Below, piece after piece: positions 22,194 to 31,402 of a stretch of DNA of 34,579 nt. Position 1 is the first letter of the stretch, and each line of letters starts with the position of its first letter. The stretch lies in NCBI GenBank assembly GCA_015227615.1, contig JAALGZ010000104.1, positions 1-34,579 of the forward strand. The letters are read 5' to 3'. The stretch is from Labyrinthula sp. Ha (lineage: Eukaryota > Sar > Bigyra > Labyrinthulida > Labyrinthulaceae). Both the position numbers and the translations under genes were made by a program. Under the pieces are notes generated by a model. It searched no databases. It had not been told where the DNA came from and saw nothing but the letters and a program-made list of their open reading frames with translations.

Positions 22194-22876
22194 TTATTCC
22201 AGCTGATGATGAAATTGTATTTAGAGTGGGATGGTCGAAAGTTGAGAAAGAATTATTGCGTCAATGCGTAAAGAAGTACACTTTTGGAAACTTTGAGGAA
22301 TATTCTAGACATTTCCCCACTAGAAATCGCCAGCACGTTTACGGGATGTTACAAAAGTTGCGTGGTAAACAAGCGGTGAGAAGTTACGTAGGGATGCACT
22401 TAGACCTCATGGAAGTTCGCAGAAAGAATATGGATGCATATGGTTGTGCGCATTATGTGAGAAAGAAGTTTGGTTCCTCTAAGCTGGTTAAGTTGGAAAG
22501 ATTCTTCACTATATGGAAATATCAGCAGATGCACTGTCAAGTGAAAGAAAAGACTAATGAATACCAATTCCTGCAGTATTACGATGTCGAAAAATATGAA
22601 GGACTAAGAAGTTATGTTATGAAATTACGTTCAGGTAAAGATTTGAACGATATATATCCGCCAGTAGTTAAACATAATGTTGATGTTGAATTATTGAAGT
22701 GGGAAAAGAAATTAATTGAAGCTCGTGATTATTATGCTGAGAAGAGAATGTTAATCAACTATTTAGACGAAATAAGCCATGAGTTAAAGGAGGCTGTGAA
22801 ATTGGGACAGTTGGATAATTTTGACGTGTCTGATGTGGAAGTTTCGCTGAATGAAAATATCAGCAATTTATTTTAA
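22169..22876 (+). CDS. SANT/Myb-like DNA-binding accessory ORF in the chromovirus
   Basis: A 235-codon frame directly after the chromodomain. Residues about 20-66 (GWSKVEKELLRQCVKKY, then GNFEEYSRHFPTRNRQHVY) follow the three-helix SANT/Myb pattern: a Trp-start first helix with acidic residue, G-N-F-..-Y in place of the usual G.W..I, and F-P-T-R-N..Q for the recognition helix. Two of the classical tryptophans are replaced by aromatic or aliphatic residues, as in many SANT domains. The rest is charged and helical, with possible coiled coil near 170-215 (LLKWEKKLIEARDYYAEKRM). It overlaps the chromodomain frame by 25 nt and abuts the methyltransferase frame in the same reading frame. SANT domains bind DNA or histone tails, so targeting of the neighbouring methyltransferase is inferred. 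Confidence 0.65.
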   Translation: MLSWSELVIIPADDEIVFRVGWSKVEKELLRQCVKKYTFGNFEEYSRHFPTRNRQHVYGMLQKLRGKQAVRSYVGMHLDLMEVRRKNMDAYGCAHYVRKKFGSSKLVKLERFFTIWKYQQMHCQVKEKTNEYQFLQYYDVEKYEGLRSYVMKLRSGKDLNDIYPPVVKHNVDVELLKWEKKLIEARDYYAEKRMLINYLDEISHELKEAVKLGQLDNFDVSDVEVSLNENISNLF

Positions 22877-23431
22877 TTGAAGTACAAGTTCATTAAGAAG
22901 GCTTATTGGATTCAAATTGCATCTTCAATTAAAATAGTTCAAGATGCCAGAAGCTTCTTGGAAAATAACCAGGAAATAGTTGACGTTGTATTAATGGATC
23001 CACCGTATTCTTGGTGTGGACCTAACCCAACACGTGGGCCGGCTAATCAGTTTGGTACATTAAGTGATTACGAAATTATTCATTTAACTTTGGGGAAACC
23101 TGTGAAGAATACTTTAATTGCTGTGTGGAACATCATGTCAAAGAGGAATGTTGTTTTAGAGATCTTTAAGCAGCAGAATATTGAATACTTGGATAGGATC
23201 GTGTGGATAAAAACTATGAAGGTAGGAAAATTGAGGTCGAGTTTAGTACCGCTAACACAAAAATGCACTGAGGAGTTGATATTTGGTAAAGTTGGGGAAT
23301 TCCCTGAAACCATGTTGAGCATGAACTTTGGGAAGGAATGTGTATTATTACCTGTATTGGGAAATTGCAGAATGCCGCGTTACTTCAAAGAATTAATTGA
23401 TTCTAAGTTCAAGAAAGGTGCTAAGAAATAG
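22877..23431 (+). CDS. MT-A70-family adenine methyltransferase ORF in the chromovirus
   Basis: A 184-codon frame with strong MT-A70 (METTL3/METTL14/Ime4) features in order. DPPYSW at residues 41-46 corresponds to the catalytic DPPW motif. FGTLSDYEI at 59-67 corresponds to YGTMSDDEM. LIAVWNIMSKRNVVLEIF at 80-97 corresponds to the FLWV....L..... helix region. DRIVWIKT at 106-113 corresponds to DEIIWVKT, and TEELIFGKVG at 131-140 to the KEHCLVGVKG strand. The family transfers methyl from S-adenosylmethionine to N6 of adenine in RNA or DNA. Only the catalytic core is present. The frame directly follows the SANT-like ORF and ends 86 bp before the 3' LTR, so it lies inside the element. Tyr replacing Trp in DPPW is compatible with adenine methyltransferases in general (D/N-PP-Y/F/W). 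Substrate and activity are unknown. Confidence 0.8.
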   Translation: MKYKFIKKAYWIQIASSIKIVQDARSFLENNQEIVDVVLMDPPYSWCGPNPTRGPANQFGTLSDYEIIHLTLGKPVKNTLIAVWNIMSKRNVVLEIFKQQNIEYLDRIVWIKTMKVGKLRSSLVPLTQKCTEELIFGKVGEFPETMLSMNFGKECVLLPVLGNCRMPRYFKELIDSKFKKGAKK

Positions 23432-23517
23432 GAATTATTTGCGAGAAAGAATAATTTAGCAAGTGGATGGAAGTCTGTAGGGTTGTAGCTATAATATCCA
23501 ACATAGTCAAGGGGCAA

Positions 23518-23700
23518 TGTCCTGCAGTTGTAATAGTAGTTGCCTAGTTTGGACATTAACATTGTTTTACTATATTCCAACCGTTAATTTTTGGAACTGT
23601 CATGAAATATTTTCTTCTTATTTAGACTTCTTTAATTGTGCAAGCTTAGTAAGGGTCCTAGTCATTATAAAGTTACTCCAAGACTATAAGAAAGCCGAAT
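23518..23700 (+). repeat. chromovirus 3' LTR
   Basis: Partner of 17104-17286. A short purine tract, AAGGGG, lies just upstream (about 23509-23514) as a possible polypurine tract. This copy starts TGTCCTGCAG, a more typical LTR start than the 5' copy shows. Confidence 0.85.
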
Positions 23701-24181
23701 AATACTAAAGTACTAACAAACTAAATCACAAGTGTATCGTGTTGAGTAAAAATCGGTTTACTAGGAAGTGTCACTTTATTTCCAATTGATGTAATAATTG
23801 GTCTGACTTGATTTTGAAATAAGGGTGTATATTTATGTAGTTGGAGTATTTATGATTTATGGGAACTAGTATTACATAAACACGTCATTAAGAGTGACTC
23901 AGGAATAGTAAAATATAGTCGTTAGCGGTGGTAATAAAAGTTAAGTTTGGAATAAAGAAACTATTCGTTCACTATTTGCTATTTTTGAAGCTATATTTGG
24001 ATACTTTATTGTCAAGAATACACTTTACTGCTTATAATTTCTCTACGTTCACACGTTCTGATTGCGCAGGTCTTGTGTATTTTATTTATATGGACGGAAA
24101 ACCTCAATAATCGTTCTGAGAATTGTATTATTGATTATTGATAAATTAGGGAATATATGATTAGTTAGATAATTTAAACTG

Positions 24182-24228
24182 ATTGGATAAGAAACTATGA
24201 CCAAAAAGGTCACGGAGAACAATCCAAT
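24182..24228. other. nested inverted repeat (possible hairpin)
   Basis: Outer arms ATTGGAT (24182-24188) and ATCCAAT (24222-24228) are perfect complements. Inner arms TGACC (24198-24202) and GGTCA (24208-24212) enclose an AAAAA loop. It could fold as a two-stem hairpin with an internal loop. No RNA family is recognised. Confidence 0.4.
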
Positions 24229-25261
24229 AGAATTAAGAAATAAGAGATAAGAATAAAAGTAAATACATAGCTACACTAGTACAAGTGAAGGAACAGATTA
24301 TCAATACATATATCAACTAAAACGTATAGACTAAAGTAACACGTGTGAAACTGACAGCTTGACCTAGAGTTCCCCAAGATGTTCTATAAGTTCGTTTGCA
24401 TTTGAGCCAAGCTTATATAAATATAGCAACGCAAAATTCAACATAATCAGTAAAACTATTTTTTTTTGAAAAACACCTAATATATATATTTAAATAACTA
24501 TTTTCACCACGAGCTTCGAACAGTTCAAAAGGTGAAATGGGATAATCTATCTTCCAAATTATTTTGACTTTTTGACAAAATCCCATCTTAATTTTAACAA
24601 ACTTAACTTTAAAACTTACCCTTGGATGAACTCAGCGCGATGGCGATGCTTTCGATATCAGTACGCAAATGCCTTCACAAACGTTTACATTACCTCAGTT
24701 GTGTGGAATGCGCTTGGAGATTCTAATTGCAATGAAAGTTATCCTTAGCCTGTCAATTAGTTAATGAGAGATGTGAATTTTTTTTAATAGAATGTGTTTT
24801 TATTCAATGCTATTGCTTTAGCGCATAAACTTGGCATATAACTCTGAATATATACCTACTTTACCAAAAATTTCTAGTATAGTAATATGGCCTACTGTTT
24901 GAATCCATGAATGAAATAGACATTAAGAGTTTGTATAGCATAGCTTTAATAACTTTAAGTCAAGATAAAAATTCTTGGTATAAAGAGTATAGAGAAATTG
25001 AGTCTTTTATTAAGTACGTCTAGTTCTCAATTAAGTTTCTTATTCTTTTTAACTTTTTTTTTATTCTTGGTTTTTAGTACCCCTTTTTTAGTTCTTTTGT
25101 TAATTACTTATGCCTTAAGCAACTTCTGATAAAACAATATTCAACTAACTACAGTCCACGTTCTATCATTTTTTTAACAGTATTTCACTAAAACACATCA
25201 TTACTTTTTATTATTCAGTTACATTTCAGTACTTCATTACCATTAATCTTAACAATCATTT

Positions 25262-25264
<3 letters not shown>

Positions 25265-25327
<63 letters not shown>
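25265..25327. repeat. AT dinucleotide microsatellite, about 63 bp
   Basis: An uninterrupted run of AT units, the longest in the window. Shorter AT runs occur at 5271-5289, 7330-7345, 27347-27370 and 28352-28368. Confidence 0.95.
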
Positions 25328-25328
<1 letters not shown>

Positions 25329-26379
25329 TTATATTCTAAGAATAACTACATTCTATCAAATATCAGATTTACACCACCTTCTATAAACCAAAAGGGCTCC
25401 ACTTAGAACTAAACAAAGTTTCGACTATACCTCACCTACTCAATCCATTTCTATCTTTATATTTCGCTTACTTGAGGCCAGAATATCAGCTTTTCTATAC
25501 ACAAAAACAAAATTAACTTATTTTAGCACATAATTAGTTTTTAAAAAAGAATAATACTGTGGTACTAACGTAGGGCGATTATTGTAAACTGGTCAAAATA
25601 ACAAAAAGAGTTAATGAGTGGACACGATATTCTTAAACCGTTAAATCTCAGTCAAAACTATAGATAATATTTATTGTTTCTTTGTATTCTTCCTCGTTTA
25701 TAATTATTTGAGAAATAAGTAAAATAGTCCCAGTCCTTAATCTCACCTAATTCTGGTTATGTTATTTTGTTACTGGCTAGCTACTTATTCATAGAGCTTT
25801 TCTATTAGAATCCTTAATTTCTCCGTGATTTGTTGCTGGTGATATAAATGTTTGAATTGTATTTATTCCCCTTGCCGGACCCCGATTCTAGCTGTTTTGG
25901 TTCCTTATAATTTTAATTTTATTTTTTATCTTTGGCAATATTCACTGGGTCACTATTTCAATAGTAGGTCGGATTTAAAAATCCATGCTGTAATATATCT
26001 AAAATTTTCAGTATTTTTAGTCTATGAGTATTCCATTAATGTCAAATTGAAGCAATAAGATAAAAACTTAAGAAATGAGTCAATATAAAGCCCAATAACC
26101 GTTAAAAGATTTAAATCTTTTAAATCCCATCCAATTATATTCCAACAAAGATTTATGCCAAGTTTCAAAGATGTCTGCCCATGGGAAGTTGATCAAGTGT
26201 CATTTAAATGGATAGTATATGATGGTAAAAAGATGATATAGTTGGTATTGTATATTATTTTCAAGTTTGTTTAAAAAGGGATTCTTAGGTTCAAACAGAA
26301 TTAGTTAGCAGCTAGCGGTTATTGATGCTAATACTTAAGGAGGTTGAGTTCTCATGAAGGTATTTGTTCTTTCACGAAA

Positions 26380-26980
26380 TTTGGAGTTTGTGAGTGACCG
26401 ATATGGATTTCAGTATGAGAACAAAGTTTCATAGCCTTGAGACCGTTCCTATCTGTTTTTAAATTAGAATTTGTCTTCCTTGATATCTTGATTTGTTTCC
26501 TTCGGCAGTTTGTATTGCTACCATCTCTGAGAGAGCAGCTTCAATGTGTGCAATGATGTTTATAGTAGCTACTATTTACCGATTATAATATCTTCATATT
26601 TGAGACATAACAATAGGAAAATTTTCTTTGGATTCAACACTAACTCTTCCTATTGTTTAAGGTTTTCAGATGGCTTCTGAGTTTAGGATTTAATCCAAGA
26701 AGCTTTTGTGAAGGTTGTTTAGGCAGAATATTATATGTATCGATTTCAAGTTTTGTGTCAAGATATGAAATATTTCCTATTTCTTGAATTGTTCTGGAAG
26801 CTTCTTTTAATGATATTAGAAAACTAATGAATATCATATTCATTTTTTAATTATACTATCTATGGATTGGGATATCCGTATTAGTTCTTTTACATTTTGG
26901 AGACTATATATAGAGTATTTGTCATCTTTTTCATTATTTCACCAGTGATCAAATCATGAAGAATAGGTGACAGAGCGAAT
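26380..26980 (-). pseudogene. LINE (non-LTR) reverse transcriptase C-terminal remnant
   Basis: Minus-strand motifs in the order expected for RTE/Jockey-like LINEs. ALSPILHDLITGEIMKKM at about 26976-26923 matches the LSP.LF.......I.KK region. EIGNISYLDTKLEID near 26780-26736 matches the F.YLG..I..DG motif. TDRNGLKAMKLCS at 26456-26418 matches the ADRKRLEA.EMW segment downstream of RT. Frame changes and stops separate them and the catalytic FADD motif was not found, so the copy is inactive. It has the same orientation as the LINE piece at 13400-14390, and they may belong to one family. Confidence 0.5.
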
Positions 26981-29678
26981 ATATAGGTTCAAGGTTTTAT
27001 TCTGTAACTTTATAGAGTGTTGATGATATAAGTATCTGGTGATATCGGAACAGTTTGAATTTCAACAATACCCCACATTTTAAATTATTTGGTTGGCTAA
27101 AGTATCATAATATTTAGAATGAATACAGAGATGTTTATATAATTTAATTGTATGGATCACTACGGTACTAAAAACTGCGGACTGATTAGCTTGAACACAT
27201 GTATTGAAAGTCTCCTGGCTTATAATGTTAAAGTTCTATTGGTATTGTTTATCTAAAGACTCATCCTCGTTAATATTTAAATCTCCTTTTATTATTCCTC
27301 TGATTTTGTTGGATTCCGTTATTCATGGCACTGTCCTAATTTGCAATAATATATATATATATATATATATCTAAGCAATTTATATAATCTAATCAATCCT
27401 ATTTCTCAAGCTACTTATAAAATAATTAACAACTTAAACCTCACATCCATACATGTGTCGATGATTTCTGTGTATTTAAAACACTGGGTTTTAAATATGT
27501 CTTAGTTTATGATATGAACTATATCCTCCCTTAAGTGATGGGTGGCTAAGGTATTTTTCCAATTGTAGTTGTTTGTCGTATAACATAAGCTATGTATATT
27601 TTATTTTTATCAACTGAATGTAATGCTAAGGATACCGTCACAGTGCTCATAATATTTTTCTATGAGAATAAATTTCAAATTCTATCCAGGCACATCTTTC
27701 TTAAAATAAGAATTTTCATTAGTACAAATAATCTGTTTCTAGTTAGATTTATCCTTGAGTCTGAATTATATTCTAGAACTTTTAATTGGTTTCTAAATTT
27801 ACTAGTATACCTGTCCATATCGTATATTTTCATTGCTTCGCCGATATACTCCAATTAGTAAGAAAGATATTGTCCTTAGAAATATTCTTTAATGCAGTGA
27901 ATTATAGAAAGCCCATAAGATGTATTCAACTCTATTATTCAAATTACTGGAGAAAATGATTTATTACTGTCAAACCACTTACCCTTAGTTTATTGAACCG
28001 ATAAGTTTATTAAGTTTACTCTCTATTGCCCATTCATAGTTTTCAGAGTGAAACGGAATATGGAAACTCTTCGAATAGATCGAGGTAAACATTTCGCTAT
28101 CTATTTTAGTTCTTCTTAGCAAATAGAAAATAAAGTTTTTTGAATTTTTATCCCGATTCGGGGAATTTTTACAAATGCTATATAAGTTTTTGATTTCTAA
28201 TGCACCAAGCATTATATATTGATTTCCCTGATAAGATAGATTTATTAAGGTCAAATACTAATCAATTCTAGAAGCTTAATTTGAAGAGCATGCATTTTTT
28301 ATGCTTTTATGGCGAATTGATAGAAAGTTGGACATCATTGCTTAATTTGTTCATATATATATATATATGAGTAAACTTTTTTATTAAAGAAATTCGATGT
28401 ATTTACGTGATATTTCCGATCTTTTGTTGTAATATGTCATTTTTCCTACTTTCTAAAGTCATTCCAGTATCCTAACTACTCAAAGTATACATTAAGCTGG
28501 ATTACCAATTGTATATATCACGATTAAACCTAAGCTTCCGAACATTAGGTATATAATCCATTAAGCAAAAACTCAAAACTCGCTGCGGAAATCATGTCTT
28601 TTAGAAATAAGCAAATAATAAACCAGAAAACTTGCACTACTAGAGTATAATATTTGCTAGAGATATGGTTTCCCTGGTCAAACTGGCCCGAATTTACTCA
28701 CGAACATGTTTTCTTAGTTTTGGCTGTTAGAATATTTCTTTGGAAGCCTTCACTTTCACAATAAAAAATTAAATCAATAAAATGTAATAAAGAATTTCAC
28801 GGATATAGTAACACCTCTGTCAGATAAATTCCCAGCAAGTAAACAATCAAAGAGTCTAACCATCTTTCAAAGGCCGATATGTAATCATATATAACAACAT
28901 AAGTTATCCTGCTTTTTGGTATCATCTCCGAGTTCCTAGCATAACATGGCCTGTACAATATATCAAGAAAACATCTTTATCCAAATTATATACTGAGATA
29001 ATAACGGGAAAGGAAAAAAAACATACCAAAAAATATCAACCTCTAGCCAAAAATCACTACAAAATAAATTAAACTGTCCTACTAAAACAGATGAGAATAT
29101 ATCCAAATTGTTCACAAAACAAGAAATGGCGAATACGAAAAATAACGGATTTTTCAGTAATTAACAATAATAAAATATCTTGTTTATTTATTGCTGAAAA
29201 TAAATTTCAATAGTAAAGACAAATTCCTCTTCTTATTTACCCTGAATTTCGAAGATTGTTTATGTTATGGATTATTATAATCAATTTCTTAGCTATAACA
29301 TAGTACAAGTGGGCAATATGTCTTATCAATAAATAGATACTAAATAAGGCACGATTCCAATATACATCTGGCTTTAATGTTGCATAAGCTATTTTTCAAC
29401 CTCTAAATATTTGTTGTTATGCTTAACCTAAGCACAAAATCAAGTTCTATGAACAACCTATCTAGTTTCAGGATATCATTAGAAGCAGTTTTCTATCGGA
29501 AACTTAATTTACAGTATTCGTGTTAAGGCTACGATATTTCAACCAAATATTTATTTTAGACTTCAATGATTTTCTATACTATTTAACTCTTTTATGCATC
29601 AATTCAAAAAAAATGAAACGAGTTATTTAATCTACAACAAGATACTTCATTTGATAAATTTTGTGTAAGGCTTCAGAA
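26981..29678. other. AT-rich intergenic DNA with one unassigned minus-strand frame
   Basis: Contains AT microsatellites (27347-27370, 28352-28368) and an 89-codon minus-strand frame at 27985-28254 (containing KIDSEMFTSIYSKSFHIPF) with fairly balanced composition but no recognised family. A minus-strand open stretch near 27060-27200 may be an upstream LINE remnant. No other supported gene. Confidence 0.35.
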
Positions 29679-29807
29679 TTAATGCCAACCCTCATAAGAT
29701 CGACATTTCTGAGGAAAATAGTTTTCATAATGTGAGTACTCGTTGGAGTTAATAAAATCCAGTTGAGCCTTCTCAGGTTTTAAGAACAAAGAAAATTTAT
29801 TTATTAT
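29679..29807 (-). pseudogene. possible displaced 3' end of the EGF/membrane gene, copy 2
   Basis: Directly beyond the 3' LTR of the right-hand Copia, the minus strand has an open stretch of about 40 codons (SLFLKPEKAQLDFINSNEY, then CRSYEGWH) ending at a stop at 29681-29679. Its soluble, charged composition differs from the AT-rich flank. Its position is where the interrupted host gene should resume, and its phase is compatible with that. It could be the cytoplasmic tail of that gene, but chance is not excluded. Confidence 0.35.
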
Positions 29808-29939
29808 TGACTAGTTACCATTATTGAATAGGTATATTTTAATTTTGTCTTTATATTTTAGTGGTTTTGTTAAAAGCTTAAGAAAAAACAGTTTGGTCAA
29901 ACACCAATTCCGTATTTCAAGTATTCTAAATACAATACA
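29808..29939 (-). repeat. Copia 3' LTR (right copy)
   Basis: Aligns with 34001-34132 through blocks such as TTTGTCTTTATATTTTA and GGTTTTGTTAAAAGCT. Ends TG...CA on the plus strand as written. Confidence 0.7.
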
Positions 29940-30019
29940 ATATGCCCATATGGTCTAAATGTATTTTTCTTGAGTTGACTTGTAACTTTACTTGTAACTT
30001 TTATTTTCTATTTCTTAAT

Positions 30020-30818
30020 TTACTTTAGTGTGTCCATTAACTTTTGAACTATGTTTTTGAAGATAACTTTATTGACCGGTTTCGTAAATATATCCGCTAA
30101 ATTTTTTCCTGCTTCAGTGTATTTTATTTTCCAACTATTTCTTTTCGGTTCAAAGCGTGTAACAAAATATTTTATGTCGATATGACGACTTCTTCCGCTA
30201 ATTGTTTGTCCTTCTAGTAACTTTACTGCACCTTGGTTGTCTGAAAATACTGTAACTTCAGGTGTTTTCATTCTCAAAAATTTCAAAATATTTGTGCACC
30301 ATTTTAAATTTGATACACCTATTGCGACTCCTATGGTTTGCCCCTCTGTACTCGACTGAGCTACGAGACCTTAATTTTTCGTTTCCCAAATTATCGGAGT
30401 TCCGTTCAAGATAATAATATGACCGTCAATAGACGCCATATTAACTAGAATATTTTCCAACTAGCGTCACAATAAACCTCTATTTCTGTTTTGTTAATGT
30501 CTCTTTTAAATGATAGCGCCGGTTATTTTGAGTGCAAAATATATTTAGTACTCTTTTTGCTTGTCTTAAATGTTCTATTCCTGGTGCTTTCGAGAAGACC
30601 GAAAGTCGATTGACTGCCCATGCGATATCGGGACGACATGTTCTCGCTGCAAATAGTAGTGTTCCTATTATCGACTGAAAGTATTTTGGATCAATCTTCG
30701 ATTCTGTGGGCTCATAATATACCCCTGATTTATATGGGATCCCAATGAATTTCGAATTATCGACTTCGCATGTGATCGTTTTTGGTTGGATATAATTTTT
30801 ATAAATAAATAATAACAT
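30020..30818 (-). pseudogene. pol: Copia RNase H region
   Basis: Minus-strand pieces carry LLFAARTCRPDIAWAVNRLS (the L....TRPDI..AV..LS motif) and, at 30020-30286, VFSDNQGAVKLLEG, SGRSRHIDIKYF and NLADIFTKPV. These are the classic D.Q.A......RSKHID......ADI.TK motifs of Copia RNase H, which removes RNA from the hybrid during reverse transcription. Broken; fossil. Confidence 0.85.
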
Positions 30819-31402
30819 CTCGATGTTTTCTTAATCTCCAAACCTATGAACTTCTCGGAATTATCGGTATGTTTGATCTCGAAAATCTGTTTAAATTTTT
30901 TGAATAGTGCATTACCATTCTTCGGATTTTGACAAGCAAGAAGAATATCATCGACATAGATAATGAGAAATACTTCATCGCCGTCCTGATCAAGTCGATA
31001 CATGGTGTTCTCAATGAGGTATTTGATGAAACCTAGCTCCCTGAGACGTAAATCCAGAAGCTCATACCAACATCTTGCTGACTATTTTAGACCATATAAC
31101 ACCTTTTCACTTTGCCAATAAAAATTCTCCCGATCTTTGAAGTATTTTTGAAGGAGGATATAGTATCTTTTTGTTTCTAATTTAGCGTTTAGGTATTCTG
31201 TAGATACATCTAGTTGAAAGATATGCAAGCTGCTTTGCGCCACTTTTGAGAAAAACATCCTGATGCACTCAAAATTGGTTGCTGGACTATACGTTGGTTG
31301 AGCTGCCCTGCTAAATTTTCCATTTGCAGTTATACGCACCTGATAAATATGCTTTTTTTGAACGTTGTCATAATTCTTAGAGTAAAGTTCAATGAGGTTC
31401 AA
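30668..31402 (-). pseudogene. pol: Copia reverse transcriptase region
   Basis: At 31082-31402 the frame holds FQLDVSTEYLNAKLE (QMDV.TAFLNG.L motif) and VLYGLK. At 30668-31003, YRLDQDGDEVFLIIYVDDIL carries the YVDD active site, followed by FEIKHTDNSEKFIGLEI. The order fits Copia RT. Broken; fossil. Confidence 0.85.

Larger units (their letters stand above)
17104..23700 (+). mobile_element. Ty3/Gypsy chromovirus fossil carrying SANT-like and MT-A70 ORFs
   Basis: A 6.6-kb LTR retrotransposon in plus orientation. Order: 5' LTR 17104-17286; gag-protease-RT frame from 17308; RT/RNase H; integrase; GPY/F-like segment and chromodomain; then two accessory frames (22169-22876 and 22877-23431); and 3' LTR 23518-23700. 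The order PR-RT-RH-IN-chromodomain defines a chromovirus. The LTRs differ at about 19 of 178 positions (near 11%), so the insertion is not recent. The pol region is broken about six to eight times, whereas the gag-protease frame and both accessory frames are long and open. A possible 4-bp target duplication, ATAC, occurs at 17100-17103 and 23702-23705. GC content is visibly higher than in the flanks. Confidence 0.9.
23701..26379. other. AT-rich intergenic DNA
   Basis: No supported gene. It contains a nested inverted repeat at 24182-24228, a short GC-richer patch at 24630-24720 without a recognised product, and the AT microsatellite at 25265-25327. Small open frames at 23928 and 25852 are hydrophobic, low-complexity frames expected by chance in AT-rich DNA. 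Confidence 0.5.

Noticed and set aside
14584-23431. Reassigned stop codon explaining the interrupted frames
   Set aside because: More than one kind of stop interrupts the frames of the elements here, along with frame changes. Ordinary decay explains this better than a variant code.
22877-23431. Host METTL3/METTL14-type gene lying next to the element
   Set aside because: The ORF lies between the two LTRs, abuts the preceding element ORF, and has only the short catalytic core without the extensions of host METTL3/14 proteins.
17104-23700. DIRS-type element because of a methyltransferase
   Set aside because: Direct LTRs, an rve-type integrase and a chromodomain are present, and no tyrosine recombinase is seen, so this is a Ty3 chromovirus.
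25265-25327. AT run as an origin or regulatory element
   Set aside because: A plain dinucleotide microsatellite with similar shorter runs elsewhere; nothing beside it suggests a function.
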